This document shows positions 39,905-48,238 of a stretch of DNA of 64,000 nucleotides, in pieces; position 1 is the first letter of the stretch; each line of letters begins with the position of its first letter. The notes beneath the pieces are model-generated. The model saw only the letters and a list, made by a program, of their open reading frames with translations. It was not told where the DNA came from and did no database searches. The stretch lies in NCBI GenBank assembly GCA_013822725.1, contig PNKX01000006.1, positions 125,549-189,548 on the forward strand, in the 5' to 3' direction. The position numbers were made by a program, and so were the translations under genes. The DNA comes from Pirellula sp. (lineage in GTDB: Bacteria > Planctomycetota > Planctomycetia > Pirellulales > Lacipirellulaceae).

Positions 39905-40963
39905 ATGGCATTCATCCGAAAAACCATCGCTCGGTGCGGCCGCTTCTGTTGTGCGTTTGGCTGGTGGTTCATCGGCGTCTGGTCGGCGCTGGCGATTTAC
40001 TTCACCGGGCCGGGGCCGAAGTGGGTGACGGGCGCGCTGGCGGCGGCGATTGTCTGGCTTTTCTGGCAAGGCCGCGGCGAGCCGTTGCGGTTATGGCAAT
40101 GGTTCCGCACGGCTTGGGGCGACAAACGCTGGACGACGCTGGGGCTTGCGGCGGCGACGGCAACGGCGGTTTATTTCTTCGGCTTCGTCACGCCCGATAC
40201 GAACGTCGAGTGGTCGCCCGAGCAGGCCAGAAATCCGATCGTGGAGATCGACGGCGATAAGATCCATGTGCAGAACGTGCGGAACTTCACCTGGCGGTCG
40301 CGAACCGACTACACGCCAGGGTTCTACGACCGGACGTACGATTTGTCGAAGCTGAATTCGATGTACTACGTCGTGGCGCCGATGCCGGGGCTCGATGCGG
40401 TCGCCCATGTGTTCGTTTGTTTTGGGTTCTCCGACGGCCAGACGGTCGCCGTCTCGGTCGAAGGACGGCGGCGATTGGGGCAGCCGTACCAGTTAATCCC
40501 GTCGATGTTCCGGCAACTGCAGCTAATGTACGTCGTCGGCGACGAGCGCGACGTGGTGGGGCTGCGCGGGAAGATCTGGAAAGTCCCCGTCTTCTTCTAT
40601 CCGGCAAACACGACGCCCGAGCGGATGCGAGCGATCTTGACGTCGATGATGGAAGGCGCCCATCAGTTGGAGGAGAAGCCGGAGTTCTACAACCTCATCT
40701 GGAACAACTGCATGACGCGGATCCTGATGCATCTGCGACGTCTCGGCGGGCATTCGTTGCCGCACGATCTGCAGGTGCTGCTGACCGGGTTGTCGGATCG
40801 CATCGCGTTCAATCTGGGTTACATCGACACCGACCTGAATTTCGAACAAGCGCGACGGGCATTTCGCGTCGACGGGTGGATGCATAACACGCCGCTAGAC
40901 GAAACGTTTGGGCAGCGGTTGCGGGAGACAATTCAGCGGCAGGAGGCGGAGGAACGGAAATAG
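39905..40963 (+). CDS. DUF4105 (Lnb N-terminal-like) membrane protein
   Basis: 352 residues. Three hydrophobic segments near the N-terminus (FGWWFIGVWSALAIYFTGPG, WVTGALAAAIVWLFW and LGLAAATATAVYFFGF) anchor the protein. The following exported domain matches the DUF4105/Lnb N-terminal type: SKLNSMYYVVAPMPGLDAVA then HVFVCFGFSDGQTVAVSVEG (potential catalytic region), RGKIWKVPVFFYPANTT, and FYNLIWNNCMTRILMHLRR, where NNCxTR is the signature cysteine. Lnb enzymes transfer acyl chains on lipoproteins in Bacteroidetes; whether this one does is unknown. AGG/GGA lie just upstream of the ATG. Confidence 0.8.
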   Translation: MAFIRKTIARCGRFCCAFGWWFIGVWSALAIYFTGPGPKWVTGALAAAIVWLFWQGRGEPLRLWQWFRTAWGDKRWTTLGLAAATATAVYFFGFVTPDTNVEWSPEQARNPIVEIDGDKIHVQNVRNFTWRSRTDYTPGFYDRTYDLSKLNSMYYVVAPMPGLDAVAHVFVCFGFSDGQTVAVSVEGRRRLGQPYQLIPSMFRQLQLMYVVGDERDVVGLRGKIWKVPVFFYPANTTPERMRAILTSMMEGAHQLEEKPEFYNLIWNNCMTRILMHLRRLGGHSLPHDLQVLLTGLSDRIAFNLGYIDTDLNFEQARRAFRVDGWMHNTPLDETFGQRLRETIQRQEAEERK

Positions 40964-40964
40964 C

Positions 40965-41122
40965 CAGTTGTCAGTTGTCAGTTGTCAGTTGTCAGTTGTC
41001 AGTTGTCAGTTGCTGTTGCTGTTGCTGTTGCTGTTGGCGAGCAGGGGGCTTCCCCTTGAACACCGTATCAAATTTCAATTACCGTCTTTCGCAACTGACA
41101 ACGGACCACTGACAACTGACAA
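40965..41122. repeat. CAGTTGT tandem array with inverted counterpart
   Basis: Seven CAGTTGT units at 40965-41012 are followed by four CTGTTG units (41013-41036). After 55 bp the inverted counterparts CAACTGACAA and CACTGACAACTGACAA appear (41092-41122). The whole can fold as a long imperfect hairpin. It directly follows the DUF4105 gene. Confidence 0.75.
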
Positions 41123-41138
41123 ACAAGGAAAATCGGCC

Positions 41139-41154
41139 CGGCACGCCAATTGCT
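41139..41154 (+). promoter_or_regulatory. Sigma-54 promoter of the DUF2892 gene
   Basis: CGGCACG-CCAA-TTGCT: only the first T of TGGCACG-N4-TTGCW is changed, and GG-N10-GC spacing is exact. The predicted start is near 41165, 38 nt before the ATG. Confidence 0.75.
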
Positions 41155-41202
41155 CCAAAATCTAGCTAGCTTCAGTCACTTTCTGATAGCAGGAGCCAAG
41201 CC

Positions 41203-41616
41203 ATGATTCCCTCCACAATCGATCGCGTGCCGCAGCAAACGGCCGCTCATGTGAACGAACAGATTCGCCGGCAGACCGACGCCAACATTGCTCGTGCGCT
41301 CACCACTGGTCCCACGGCGATCAGGCAGCGGCTGGCTGAGCTTGAGCGCGAATGGGATATCGAACGACTGCTGGAAACTAATGCGTCGTCGGCAATCCTG
41401 GCGAGCTGTGCTCTGGGGGCGTTTGTCGATAAACGGTTCTTTGCCATTCCAGCGGTGATCGCCGCGTTCCTACTGCAGCATGCCATTCAAGGCTGGTGTC
41501 CGCCATTGCCGGTCATGCGACGTCTGGGCGTGCGGACTTCGGAAGAGATCAATCGCGAACGTGAGGCGCTTAAACGGGCGCTGGGCGAAGATAGCGCGAC
41601 TAGGCGGGCTTCCTGA
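41203..41616 (+). CDS. DUF2892-like membrane protein
   Basis: 137 residues. A polar helical N-terminus (QTDANIARALTTGPTAIRQR) precedes WDIERLLETNASSAILASC, ALGAFVDKRFFAIPAVIAAFLL and HAIQGWCPPLPVMRRLGVRT. The pattern ER.LE.N...., two hydrophobic helices and GWCPPLP followed by R-R-x-G-x-R-T is the DUF2892 inner-membrane domain widespread in stress and rhodanese-linked proteins. The C-terminus is charged (SEEINREREALKRALGE). GGAG lies upstream. Sigma-54 control is indicated by the promoter 50 bp upstream. The cysteine in GWCPP is conserved in the family. Function unknown. Confidence 0.82.
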   Translation: MIPSTIDRVPQQTAAHVNEQIRRQTDANIARALTTGPTAIRQRLAELEREWDIERLLETNASSAILASCALGAFVDKRFFAIPAVIAAFLLQHAIQGWCPPLPVMRRLGVRTSEEINREREALKRALGEDSATRRAS

Positions 41617-41630
41617 AATTGGTGTTTTGG

Positions 41631-41704
41631 GTGCCACTGGCATTTTGCCAGTGCCGAAGCGGGTACTCGCTTGGCACTTCTCACTGGCAGGATGCCAGTG
41701 GCAC
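41631..41704. repeat. GTGCCACTGGC palindromic repeat
   Basis: GTGCCACTGGCATTTTGCCA with GTGCC, then after about 27 bp CACTGGCAGGATGCCAGTGG and CAC. Both halves are hairpins and together an inverted repeat. It resembles short dispersed repeats that carry the GTGCCACTGGC word. Confidence 0.65.
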
Positions 41705-41715
41705 TCACAAAAACG

Positions 41716-41760
41716 AAAAATGGCCGATCGCGCATTTTGCGCGATCGGCCATTCGTTTTT
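41716..41760. terminator. Bidirectional Rho-independent terminator
   Basis: A perfect 15-bp stem, AATGGCCGATCGCGC / GCGCGATCGGCCATT, with a 5-nt loop, preceded by A5 and followed by TCGTTTTT. It sits between the convergent DUF2892 and HdeD-like genes and can terminate both. Confidence 0.85.
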
Positions 41761-41780
41761 CAGATCAGCGGATGTTGCGC

Positions 41781-42368
41781 TTACTTCACTTCACGCGGAC
41801 GGATGGCGAGCGACAGCATCACCCACGCCCAGCCGTTGAAGATCAGTTCGATGCCAATGAACAGGCCGATGACCCACAGGCCCGAGTAGGGCCACTGCTT
41901 GTAGATCAACATGCCCAGCAGCAGGGTGACGGCGCCGTTGAGCAGCACCCAGCCCCAACCCGTGAATTGCTCGCTCAGGGCGAAGACAATGCGGAGGATG
42001 CCGCTGAAGACTAAGAAGACAGCCAACAGCAGCGTCAGCTGCACAGCGCTTTGGACTGGCGTGTCGACGATCATGATGCCGACCACCGTGTACAAAATGC
42101 CGATCAACAAGTGGACGACCGTGCCGCTCCACTTGCCGGCCCAAAAGGCGCTGATGATTTCGGCGATGCCGCCGGCGAGCATCAGGAAGCCGAAGGCGAC
42201 GACCGCAACTTCGGTGGTGAGGATCGAGCAGCCGAGCGAGATCGTGCCGAGGACGACCATGCCGATGCCGAGCGCGAGGAACCACTTCCAGTGGTTGCGC
42301 AGCGTTTCAACTTCGGCGGCAATGACGGTGCGAAACGGGCCGGGGACGGGGGTCGTGGGACTGTCCAT
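41781..42368 (-). CDS. HdeD family (DUF308) acid-resistance membrane protein
   Basis: 195 residues with six transmembrane helices, the HdeD/DUF308 repeat pattern: WFLALGIGMVVLGTISLGCSI, VAVVAFGFLMLAGGIAEIISAF, VVHLLIGILYTVVGIMIVDTP, AVQLTLLLAVFLVFSGILRIVF, WVLLNGAVTLLLGMLIYKQWPY and LWVIGLFIGIELIFNGWAWVML. (Each is a stretch of the visible frame.) HdeD is linked to acid resistance in E. coli. MDSPTTPVPGPFRTVIAAEV is the soluble N-terminus. No clear sigma-54 motif precedes it. It converges on the DUF2892 gene with a shared terminator. Confidence 0.9.
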   Translation of the reverse strand: MDSPTTPVPGPFRTVIAAEVETLRNHWKWFLALGIGMVVLGTISLGCSILTTEVAVVAFGFLMLAGGIAEIISAFWAGKWSGTVVHLLIGILYTVVGIMIVDTPVQSAVQLTLLLAVFLVFSGILRIVFALSEQFTGWGWVLLNGAVTLLLGMLIYKQWPYSGLWVIGLFIGIELIFNGWAWVMLSLAIRPREVK

Positions 42369-42570
42369 GTTTTTCTCGCGGTACGGGTGATGAAAATGGG
42401 GCGGCGGGCGGAAGGCACGCGATTGTTTTTGGTACGCCGAGGGACGAAGGAACCGTTGCGTCCGCTTCGACCGGAAAGGCTAGGTTACGAATCGCGACTC
42501 GTCAAAGGGGGCTCAAAAAGCGGCCAAACGGCCGAAACGACAGGTTTTCGAGACAATGGAAGAATTAGTC

Positions 42571-42648
42571 TCACGCAAAGGCGCGAAGGCGCAAAGGAGT
42601 TAATAGAATTGCTGGCAGTTTTCTTTGCGCCTTCGCGCCTTTGCGTGA
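42571..42648. repeat. 26-bp perfect inverted repeat
   Basis: The left arm 42571-42596 (TCACGCAAAGGCGCGAAGGC then GCAAAG) is the exact reverse complement of 42623-42648, with a 26-nt loop. No T-run follows. It lies between the HdeD-like gene and the phosphatase gene, and the frame upstream of the chosen phosphatase start would read into it. Confidence 0.85.
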
Positions 42649-42715
42649 CATATTCACCGATGTCATTAAGAGGTGGCGTGAACCGCGAGCGAGATTATCA
42701 CTGGAAGGATTAGCA

Positions 42716-43312
42716 GTGAGCACGAAGCTACCGATCATTTACCTGGCGCGTCACGGACAGACCGAATGGAGCAAATCGGGACAGCATACCGGGCTGACCG
42801 ATATTCCGCTGTTGCCGGAGGGAGAGTACGACGCCGAACGGCTCGGCGCGCGGCTTCGCAAGATTCAGTTGGCGGCGGTGTGGACGAGCCCTTTGATTCG
42901 CGCGGCGCGCACCTGCGAGCTAGCCGGGTTCGGCGGCGTAGCGAAGGTCGATTCGGATCTCGTCGAGTGGAACTACGGCGAGTATGAGGGACTTACTAAC
43001 GCCCAAATAAAAGAGCGCCATCCTGGGTGGCGTGTTTTCGAACATGGCTGCCCTGGCGGCGAGACGCCGGAGCAAGTCGCCGCGCGGGCCGATCGGGTTC
43101 TCGCGCGAGCGCGGGCCGCCGACGGAAACGTACTGCTCTTCTCCAGCGGGCATTTTACGCGGATGCTTGGCGCCCGCTGGATTGGCCTGCCGCCTGTGAA
43201 CGGCGAGCTATTTACGCTGGCGACGGCGAGCCTCAGCGGGCTGGGTTATGAACACAATCTAAACGAGCCGGTCATTCAACTGTGGAATGACGTCTCGCAT
43301 TACGAAACTTAG
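42716..43312 (+). CDS. Histidine phosphatase superfamily protein
   Basis: 198 residues from GTG 42716, which has AAGGA about 7 nt upstream; the frame start at 42641 would lie within a repeat and is rejected. LPIIYLARHGQTEWSKSGQH is the RHGxT motif with the catalytic histidine. VWTSPLIRAARTCELAGFG, LVEWNYGEYEGLTNAQI and VLLFSSGHFTRMLGARWIGL are the later motifs (SGH with the second histidine). It belongs to the phosphoglycerate mutase-like branch and could be a broad phosphatase or act on sugar phosphates or alpha-ribazole phosphate. No cobalamin genes are nearby. Confidence 0.88.
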   Translation: MSTKLPIIYLARHGQTEWSKSGQHTGLTDIPLLPEGEYDAERLGARLRKIQLAAVWTSPLIRAARTCELAGFGGVAKVDSDLVEWNYGEYEGLTNAQIKERHPGWRVFEHGCPGGETPEQVAARADRVLARARAADGNVLLFSSGHFTRMLGARWIGLPPVNGELFTLATASLSGLGYEHNLNEPVIQLWNDVSHYET

Positions 43313-43323
43313 TTCCTTCAGCC

Positions 43324-43514
43324 CCTGGCTTTGAAGCTTATTCAACTGCCAGCATTCTCAAAATGCTTCACGGTTAGCGCCCTAACCACAGAGCACACAG
43401 AGAGCACAGAGGAAGATTTGGAGGTATTTGCTCTTTCTCGTCTGCTCTGTGGCCTCTGTGTGCTCTGTGGTAAATGCGATGGATGATGGCAATGAAATAA
43501 GCTTCAAAGCCAGG
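43324..43514. repeat. Nested double palindrome
   Basis: Outer arms, CCTGGCTTTGAAGCTTATT at 43324-43342 and its exact reverse complement at 43496-43514, enclose a second inverted repeat with 18-nt arms at 43385-43402 (ACCACAGAGCACACAGAG) and 43454-43471. One repeat appears inserted inside another. It fills the 209-bp gap between the convergent phosphatase and secreted-protein genes. Confidence 0.85.
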
Positions 43515-43521
43515 GATTGAT

Positions 43522-44064
43522 CTACTTGGCCGTGACGTTTACTTCGTACGTCTGATCCACCGGATCGCCGCCGCCGTTCGGCGTGTATTTGACATTCACG
43601 GCAGCGGGGCCTTCAGCCAACGCCTTAAACAAGAACCACGTGTAGCCGCCACCCATCAGCGGCTGGCCGTCCTTGTTGGTGCGAATGCCACGAACCTTGC
43701 CGAACGATTGCAGCAAGCCGTCAGGAGAGACTGTCGGCTCGGCGACTTCGGTGGGGTGGCTTTGGGTGTCGGGGACTTCGACAATCACCAGTCCGCCGGC
43801 GTTGATCTCGTGCGGCTTTGGCGCGAGGGCGTCGTCCTTTTCGGCTTTCTCGACCCGTTGCAGAATGACGACGCGGCCGTCCACCATCGGCACGGCGGTA
43901 TGGGCATTCTGTTCGATCAGCCCTTCCGCGACGCCCACGGCCGCGCCGGCGGCTTTGCGGAGTCGCTCGCGGCGCGCCTCAACGTCTTGCGCGACGGTAA
44001 CCCCCACCGAAGCAATGGCGACAGCAAACAGTGACAATGTGAGAATGGTGCGGCGACGAATCAT
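43522..44064 (-). CDS. Secreted hypothetical protein
   Basis: 180 residues with a signal peptide (TILTLSLFAVAIASVGVTVA, cleavage near residue 25). A charged helical piece with EARRERLRKAAGAAVGVAEG follows, then a beta-rich part: VDGRVVILQRVEKAEKDD, GGLVIVEVPDTQS, and FLFKALAEGPAAVNVKYTPN. The last 60 residues look like a small Ig-like domain. No enzyme motif and no recognised family. Expression start ATG 44064 has weak ribosome-binding features. It converges on the phosphatase gene and is divergent from the CLC gene. Confidence 0.65.
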   Translation of the reverse strand: MIRRRTILTLSLFAVAIASVGVTVAQDVEARRERLRKAAGAAVGVAEGLIEQNAHTAVPMVDGRVVILQRVEKAEKDDALAPKPHEINAGGLVIVEVPDTQSHPTEVAEPTVSPDGLLQSFGKVRGIRTNKDGQPLMGGGYTWFLFKALAEGPAAVNVKYTPNGGGDPVDQTYEVNVTAK

Positions 44065-44422
44065 CTATCAGTCTCCTGCGAAAGGGAAAAGTGCGAGTTG
44101 AAGTATAGCTTTCACGCGACGAGTTTGGATGGCGATCGCCGAGGAGGCCTAACGTCCGTGCCGGGCCGCCTCGACGTCAATCGCCGGATTCAGCCTGCGT
44201 GGGGGTGCATTTTGTTGTTGGAGCCGCCGAGATCCTGGATCGATCCATCAAACTCGGGCGCGACGGTCGATCGCTCCGCCGGGAAAGCTGAGCAATGGGC
44301 GTGCCAGCCGACGAAAGTAGCCGCGTTGGAGCTATGCGATGCCCAATTCAGGTCGACGGAACTCGGGTAACCCGCACTGAAACGATTTGCTATCTTTTGG
44401 AACTCTCGGGAGGAAAAACATC

Positions 44423-45745
44423 GTGCCGCCGCCGCTCAAGCCCAACTCCGCTCCACATGAAGCCGCTGCTGCGACTGCCGGTTTGGCGTCGCTCGCTGCG
44501 TTGTCGCTGGTGGTTGGGAGCGCAGCGGGGTTGCTCGGAGCCCTCTTTCGACGGGCATTGGAGGCGGCCGACCGACAGCGAGAATTGCTGGCCGTGTGGG
44601 CTCAGCAGCGCGAGTGGATCGGGCTGGCCGTGTTGGTCGTGGTCGCCGCGGCGGCGACGGCGCTGGCGGCGTGGCTAGTCCGAAGGTTCTCGCCGGAGGC
44701 GTCGGGGAGCGGCATTCCCCACGTCGAAGCAGTGTTAAACAAGCGCGAAGCGCCGGCGCCGCTGTGGCTGATTCCGGTAAAGTTTCTCGGCGGTTGGTTG
44801 GCCATCGGGGCAGGGCTCGCTCTCGGTCGTGAAGGGCCGACTGTGCAGATGGGGGCGAGCATCGCCCACTTGATCGGTCGGATCGGGCGGCGGAACGCGG
44901 ACGACTGCCTGACGCTGCTCGCTGCCGGCGCAGGGGCGGGACTGGCGACGGCGTTCAACGCGCCGATCGGCGGGGCCGTGTTTGTCATCGAGGAACTGCT
45001 GCGGCGATTTGAGACCCGTTCATCGATTGCCACGCTGGGCGCCTCGGCGAGCGCGATCGCCGTCAGCCGTCAAATCCTCGGGCAAGATCCCGATTTCATT
45101 CTGAAGGAATCGCCTTATCCGGGCGTGGGAGCGCTGCCATTCTTCTTGACGCTCGGCTTGATCGCAGGCCTGCTCGGCGTGGGCTACAGTCGAGCGATTC
45201 TGGGCGCGTTGGCGGCGGGCGCGACGTTGACGAAGCGGTGGTCCGTGGAGTTGCAGGCGGCGGCTATCGGCGGAGTCGTTGGCGCCCTGGCGTGGTGGGC
45301 TCCGAACTGGGTCGGCGGCGGCGAAGCGCTTACTGAGCAAACGCTGACGCAGCTGGCTCCTGTATCAATCGTGCTAGCGATGTTGGCGGTGCGGTTCGTG
45401 CTCGGGCCAGTCTCCTACGCGGCTCGGACGCCGGGCGGACTGTTTGCGCCGCTGCTCGCCGTGGGATCGCAGATCGGCGTGATTTACGGCGCCATCGTCG
45501 GCGGCTGGTTTCCACGGATTGAAACGAGTCCCGCCGCGGCGGGCGTCGTTGGGATGGCGGCGTTTTTCACGGCCGTGGTGCGGGCGCCGATGACTGGAAT
45601 CGTGTTGGTGATCGAAATGACCGGCAGTTTTAAGTTGCTGCTGCCGATGCTTTCGGCCTGCTTCGGCGCGATGGTCGTCACGACATTGCTGCGCGAGCCG
45701 CCGATTTATGATTCGCTGGCGGTGAGCAAGTCGGATAAGAAGTAG
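44423..45745 (+). CDS. CLC-type chloride/proton exchanger
   Basis: 440 residues from GTG 44423 with GAGGA 9 nt upstream; the longer frame from 44387 is not needed. About 10-11 helices fit the CLC fold. The signature motifs are EASGSGIPHVEAVL (chloride selectivity, GSGIP), LALGREGPTVQMGASIAHL (GREGP with the gating glutamate) and ATAFNAPIGGAVFVIEELL (proton glutamate region). AARTPGGLFAPLLAVGSQIG carries the GxFxP motif. Both glutamates are present, so a two-chloride/proton antiporter rather than a channel is expected, like E. coli ClcA, used in extreme acid resistance. No CBS domain. The last 40 nt overlap the convergent GH43 gene. Confidence 0.9.
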   Translation: MPPPLKPNSAPHEAAAATAGLASLAALSLVVGSAAGLLGALFRRALEAADRQRELLAVWAQQREWIGLAVLVVVAAAATALAAWLVRRFSPEASGSGIPHVEAVLNKREAPAPLWLIPVKFLGGWLAIGAGLALGREGPTVQMGASIAHLIGRIGRRNADDCLTLLAAGAGAGLATAFNAPIGGAVFVIEELLRRFETRSSIATLGASASAIAVSRQILGQDPDFILKESPYPGVGALPFFLTLGLIAGLLGVGYSRAILGALAAGATLTKRWSVELQAAAIGGVVGALAWWAPNWVGGGEALTEQTLTQLAPVSIVLAMLAVRFVLGPVSYAARTPGGLFAPLLAVGSQIGVIYGAIVGGWFPRIETSPAAAGVVGMAAFFTAVVRAPMTGIVLVIEMTGSFKLLLPMLSACFGAMVVTTLLREPPIYDSLAVSKSDKK

Positions 45746-48153
45746 TCGCCGTCCGCCGGCTCGTCTTCGTCAACGGGGCTTTCCTCTTGCCACCTGCGGA
45801 GCGATAAATGTCGCGGTGGCGAGTCGATCCGCCAGGTCTGATCGGTCGGCGGCGTTTCGCGTGGAGCCGTCAACCGTTGATCAGACGTCGGGCTTTCGAT
45901 CGGCTCCGCGACGTCGCTCAATGGTTCCGCTCGCCAGAAGGCGTTGGCCGCGAACGCTAAGTCGACCAACTCGGAATGTAGCAGGCGCGCCGGCGCCGAC
46001 TCGACGTATGATTCTTCGGCGGCTTGCAGGGCTGCGACGACGGCGGGTTCACTCGCGCTCTCCGTGGCGGCGATCGGCGGCGGCGTGGCGTCGAAATTTC
46101 GTTGCCACAGCAGGAACTCATTGCCATCGACGAACCCGTTCGCATCGCCGTCCGCCGAGACCCCCGGCGTGATCGGCAGCCCGAACAGCCCTGCGAATAC
46201 CGCGAGGTCGGCGGCGTTCGTTACGCCGCTGGCGTCGTAATCGCCGGGAACGAGGGGGCGATCGGCGTCGACGTACCCCGACGGAACTTCCACCGGCGTC
46301 GTCTTCGGGATCGGCGTGCCGAAGTTCGGCGTCCCGTCGGCGTTGAAGGTGAACTGCTGTATCAGAATGTCGCGGTCGTCTTGCCAGTTGTTGCGATCGT
46401 GGTGGGCGTGGTAGACGATCCAGTCTTCGGTTCCGTCAGGCGACTTCACGAAGGAGGCGTGCCCCGTGCCAACGATGTCGCCCGCCTGCTGGAACACTGG
46501 CGTCGCGGCCTTGGTCCACGAGTTCTGGTTCATGATCGAACCAACGCCGTCGTACGTGAGTCGGCCCAGCGAGTACTGGTCGGTCCAGTAGCCGCTGGCG
46601 GAATAAATGATGTGGAGCTTTCCCTCGTGCATCAGCACCTGCGGCCCCTCGTTGATCGGCAGGCCGTTTCGCTCCCAGCCGTAAGTCGGCGCGCTGAGGA
46701 GCGAGCGATTGCCGCTGATCGTCCAGGGATTCGACATCTCGGCTATATACAGGTTCTGCTGTCCGTCGGTCGTGCCGGGCCAGCCCGACCAGATGAAGTA
46801 GAGGCTTCCTTGCCACTCGAGCACGGTCCCGTCGATGGCCCACCGGTCTGTCGTCGCCGCGAGCTGGCCCTTGTAGACGTAGGCGCCCATCGGGTTCGGG
46901 TCGTCGCGTTCCAGCACATGCATGCGATGGGTCGCATTGGTGCCGCCGGAAGCGGCGACGTAGATGTACCATTTGCCGTTAAGCTGGTGGAGCTCCGGCG
47001 CCCAGATTTGGCTCGAGTAGTTCGTGCCGCCGGGAGCAGTCCAGACTTTCAGGCTCGTACTGTTCGGGTCGCTTGGATGGATGTCTTCTAAATGGTCGGC
47101 TTGATCGATCCAGACGCCGTTGCCTGCCGAGCGGACGTGAAGGTAGGTTCCCTCCCACTGGATAACGAACGGATCTTGTCCCGGACCGAGGGGATTCGTC
47201 ACGACGATTGGCGTCTCCTTGGCCGCGCGGAGATTCGCGGCGGGGATGGCCGTGAACTCGTCGCCAGGTTGAACGTCGTTCAGCCAGGCGAGTTTGATCT
47301 GCGCAGTTCCGGTAATGTCGGCGTACTCCACGCGGATGTCGTACCACTTGCCGGCTTCTAACTGCTTGACGCCGATGTCTTGAGTCAGCGCGTGGGGCGT
47401 CCAGTTGTCGATGATCAGCTCGTCGCCGATCCAGAGACGAACTCGCTCGTCGCTGTACATGCTGAACTGGTAGTTCGCGCTGACGTCGGCTCGCAGATAG
47501 CCAGTCCAGCGAACCTGAAAGTCGTCGGCGCCGACGCCGGAGATCGGCTGGCCGGTTCCCCAGTTGAAGTCGATCGTGGCATCGGTGCGGCCACTCGCGT
47601 GGCCGAAAGTATCGGTGTAGGCCCCCATGAGACCGGAGGGGCTCTCGTATAATTGCGTTGCCGGAATGCTCTGCAGCGGCTGGCTGGCGCTCGTCCATTG
47701 GAGCCGCAGCTGCGCGGAGTCGGCGGCGTCGAAATACTCCAAACGAATGTCGTATTGCTGCCCGGCCTGCAGGGCGATCGTTCCCGACTCGACCCGGGCG
47801 CTGGCGGGCGCCCAGTCGTCGATCAGCAGTTTGCCGTCGACCCATAGCCGCACGCCGTCGTCGCTGACCGTGCGAATCGTGTAGGTTTCGGTGAATTGCG
47901 CTTCGACCCGACCGAACCAGCGAACGCTGAACGACTCGGCGTTCATTCCCGGCGCCGGCGATGCGAGGCCCCAGGCGAAGTTAGGAGCTTCCACGCGCTC
48001 GGCCGCGAGACCGGTGAAGTCGGCGTTGTGAAAATATTGCGCCGTCAGCCCGGCGCCTGCCAGCACGCGGCGCGGTTCGAGCGATTCGAACCGGAGCGCC
48101 CTGGCAGCGGCCGTTCGCGGACTTACGGTGGTTCGATTTACCCAACGAGTCAT
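45706..48153 (-). CDS. Secreted GH43-family glycosidase with two PA14 domains and dockerin-like repeats
   Basis: 815 residues. The N-terminus has FESLEPRRVLAGAG, the LEPR-type motif found at the start of large exported planctomycete proteins. PA14 domains lie at about 35-155 (GLTAQYFHNADFTGLAAERV and RTVSDDGVRLWVDGKLLIDD) and about 165-300 (YQFSMYSDERVRLWIGDELI). The GH43 five-bladed propeller spans about 305-640: PGQDPFVIQWEGTYLHVRS (general base Asp), WAIDGTVLEWQGSLYFIWSG and LPINEGPQVLMHEGKLHIIY (general acid Glu). Calcium-binding dockerin-like repeats follow (GDYDASGVTNAADLAVFAG and DGDANGFVDGNEFLLWQRNF). A C-terminal acidic tail of about 120 residues ends the protein. ATG 48153 is preferred among two adjacent ATGs. 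It likely cleaves an arabinan or xylan-type glycan. Confidence 0.88.
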   Translation of the reverse strand: MTRWVNRTTVSPRTAAARALRFESLEPRRVLAGAGLTAQYFHNADFTGLAAERVEAPNFAWGLASPAPGMNAESFSVRWFGRVEAQFTETYTIRTVSDDGVRLWVDGKLLIDDWAPASARVESGTIALQAGQQYDIRLEYFDAADSAQLRLQWTSASQPLQSIPATQLYESPSGLMGAYTDTFGHASGRTDATIDFNWGTGQPISGVGADDFQVRWTGYLRADVSANYQFSMYSDERVRLWIGDELIIDNWTPHALTQDIGVKQLEAGKWYDIRVEYADITGTAQIKLAWLNDVQPGDEFTAIPAANLRAAKETPIVVTNPLGPGQDPFVIQWEGTYLHVRSAGNGVWIDQADHLEDIHPSDPNSTSLKVWTAPGGTNYSSQIWAPELHQLNGKWYIYVAASGGTNATHRMHVLERDDPNPMGAYVYKGQLAATTDRWAIDGTVLEWQGSLYFIWSGWPGTTDGQQNLYIAEMSNPWTISGNRSLLSAPTYGWERNGLPINEGPQVLMHEGKLHIIYSASGYWTDQYSLGRLTYDGVGSIMNQNSWTKAATPVFQQAGDIVGTGHASFVKSPDGTEDWIVYHAHHDRNNWQDDRDILIQQFTFNADGTPNFGTPIPKTTPVEVPSGYVDADRPLVPGDYDASGVTNAADLAVFAGLFGLPITPGVSADGDANGFVDGNEFLLWQRNFDATPPPIAATESASEPAVVAALQAAEESYVESAPARLLHSELVDLAFAANAFWRAEPLSDVAEPIESPTSDQRLTAPRETPPTDQTWRIDSPPRHLSLRRWQEESPVDEDEPADGDYFLSDLLTASES

Positions 48154-48238
48154 CATCTTTCCACGATAGGCCGCCGCTCCCTGGCGGACAATTTTCTGGG
48201 CGGGAGCTAGCGGCATACCGCAGAACTCTGGCCGGCGA

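Noticed and set aside
40965-41122. CAGTTGT array considered as a CRISPR
   Set aside because: Units are 7 bp with no spacers; it is a simple tandem repeat with an inverted counterpart.
42641-42715. N-terminal extension of the histidine phosphatase
   Set aside because: It begins inside the 26-bp inverted repeat; GTG 42716 has a Shine-Dalgarno and starts right before the domain.
46024-47091. 355-residue plus-strand frame antisense to the GH43 gene
   Set aside because: No start signal or domain; the minus-strand protein has catalytic motifs.
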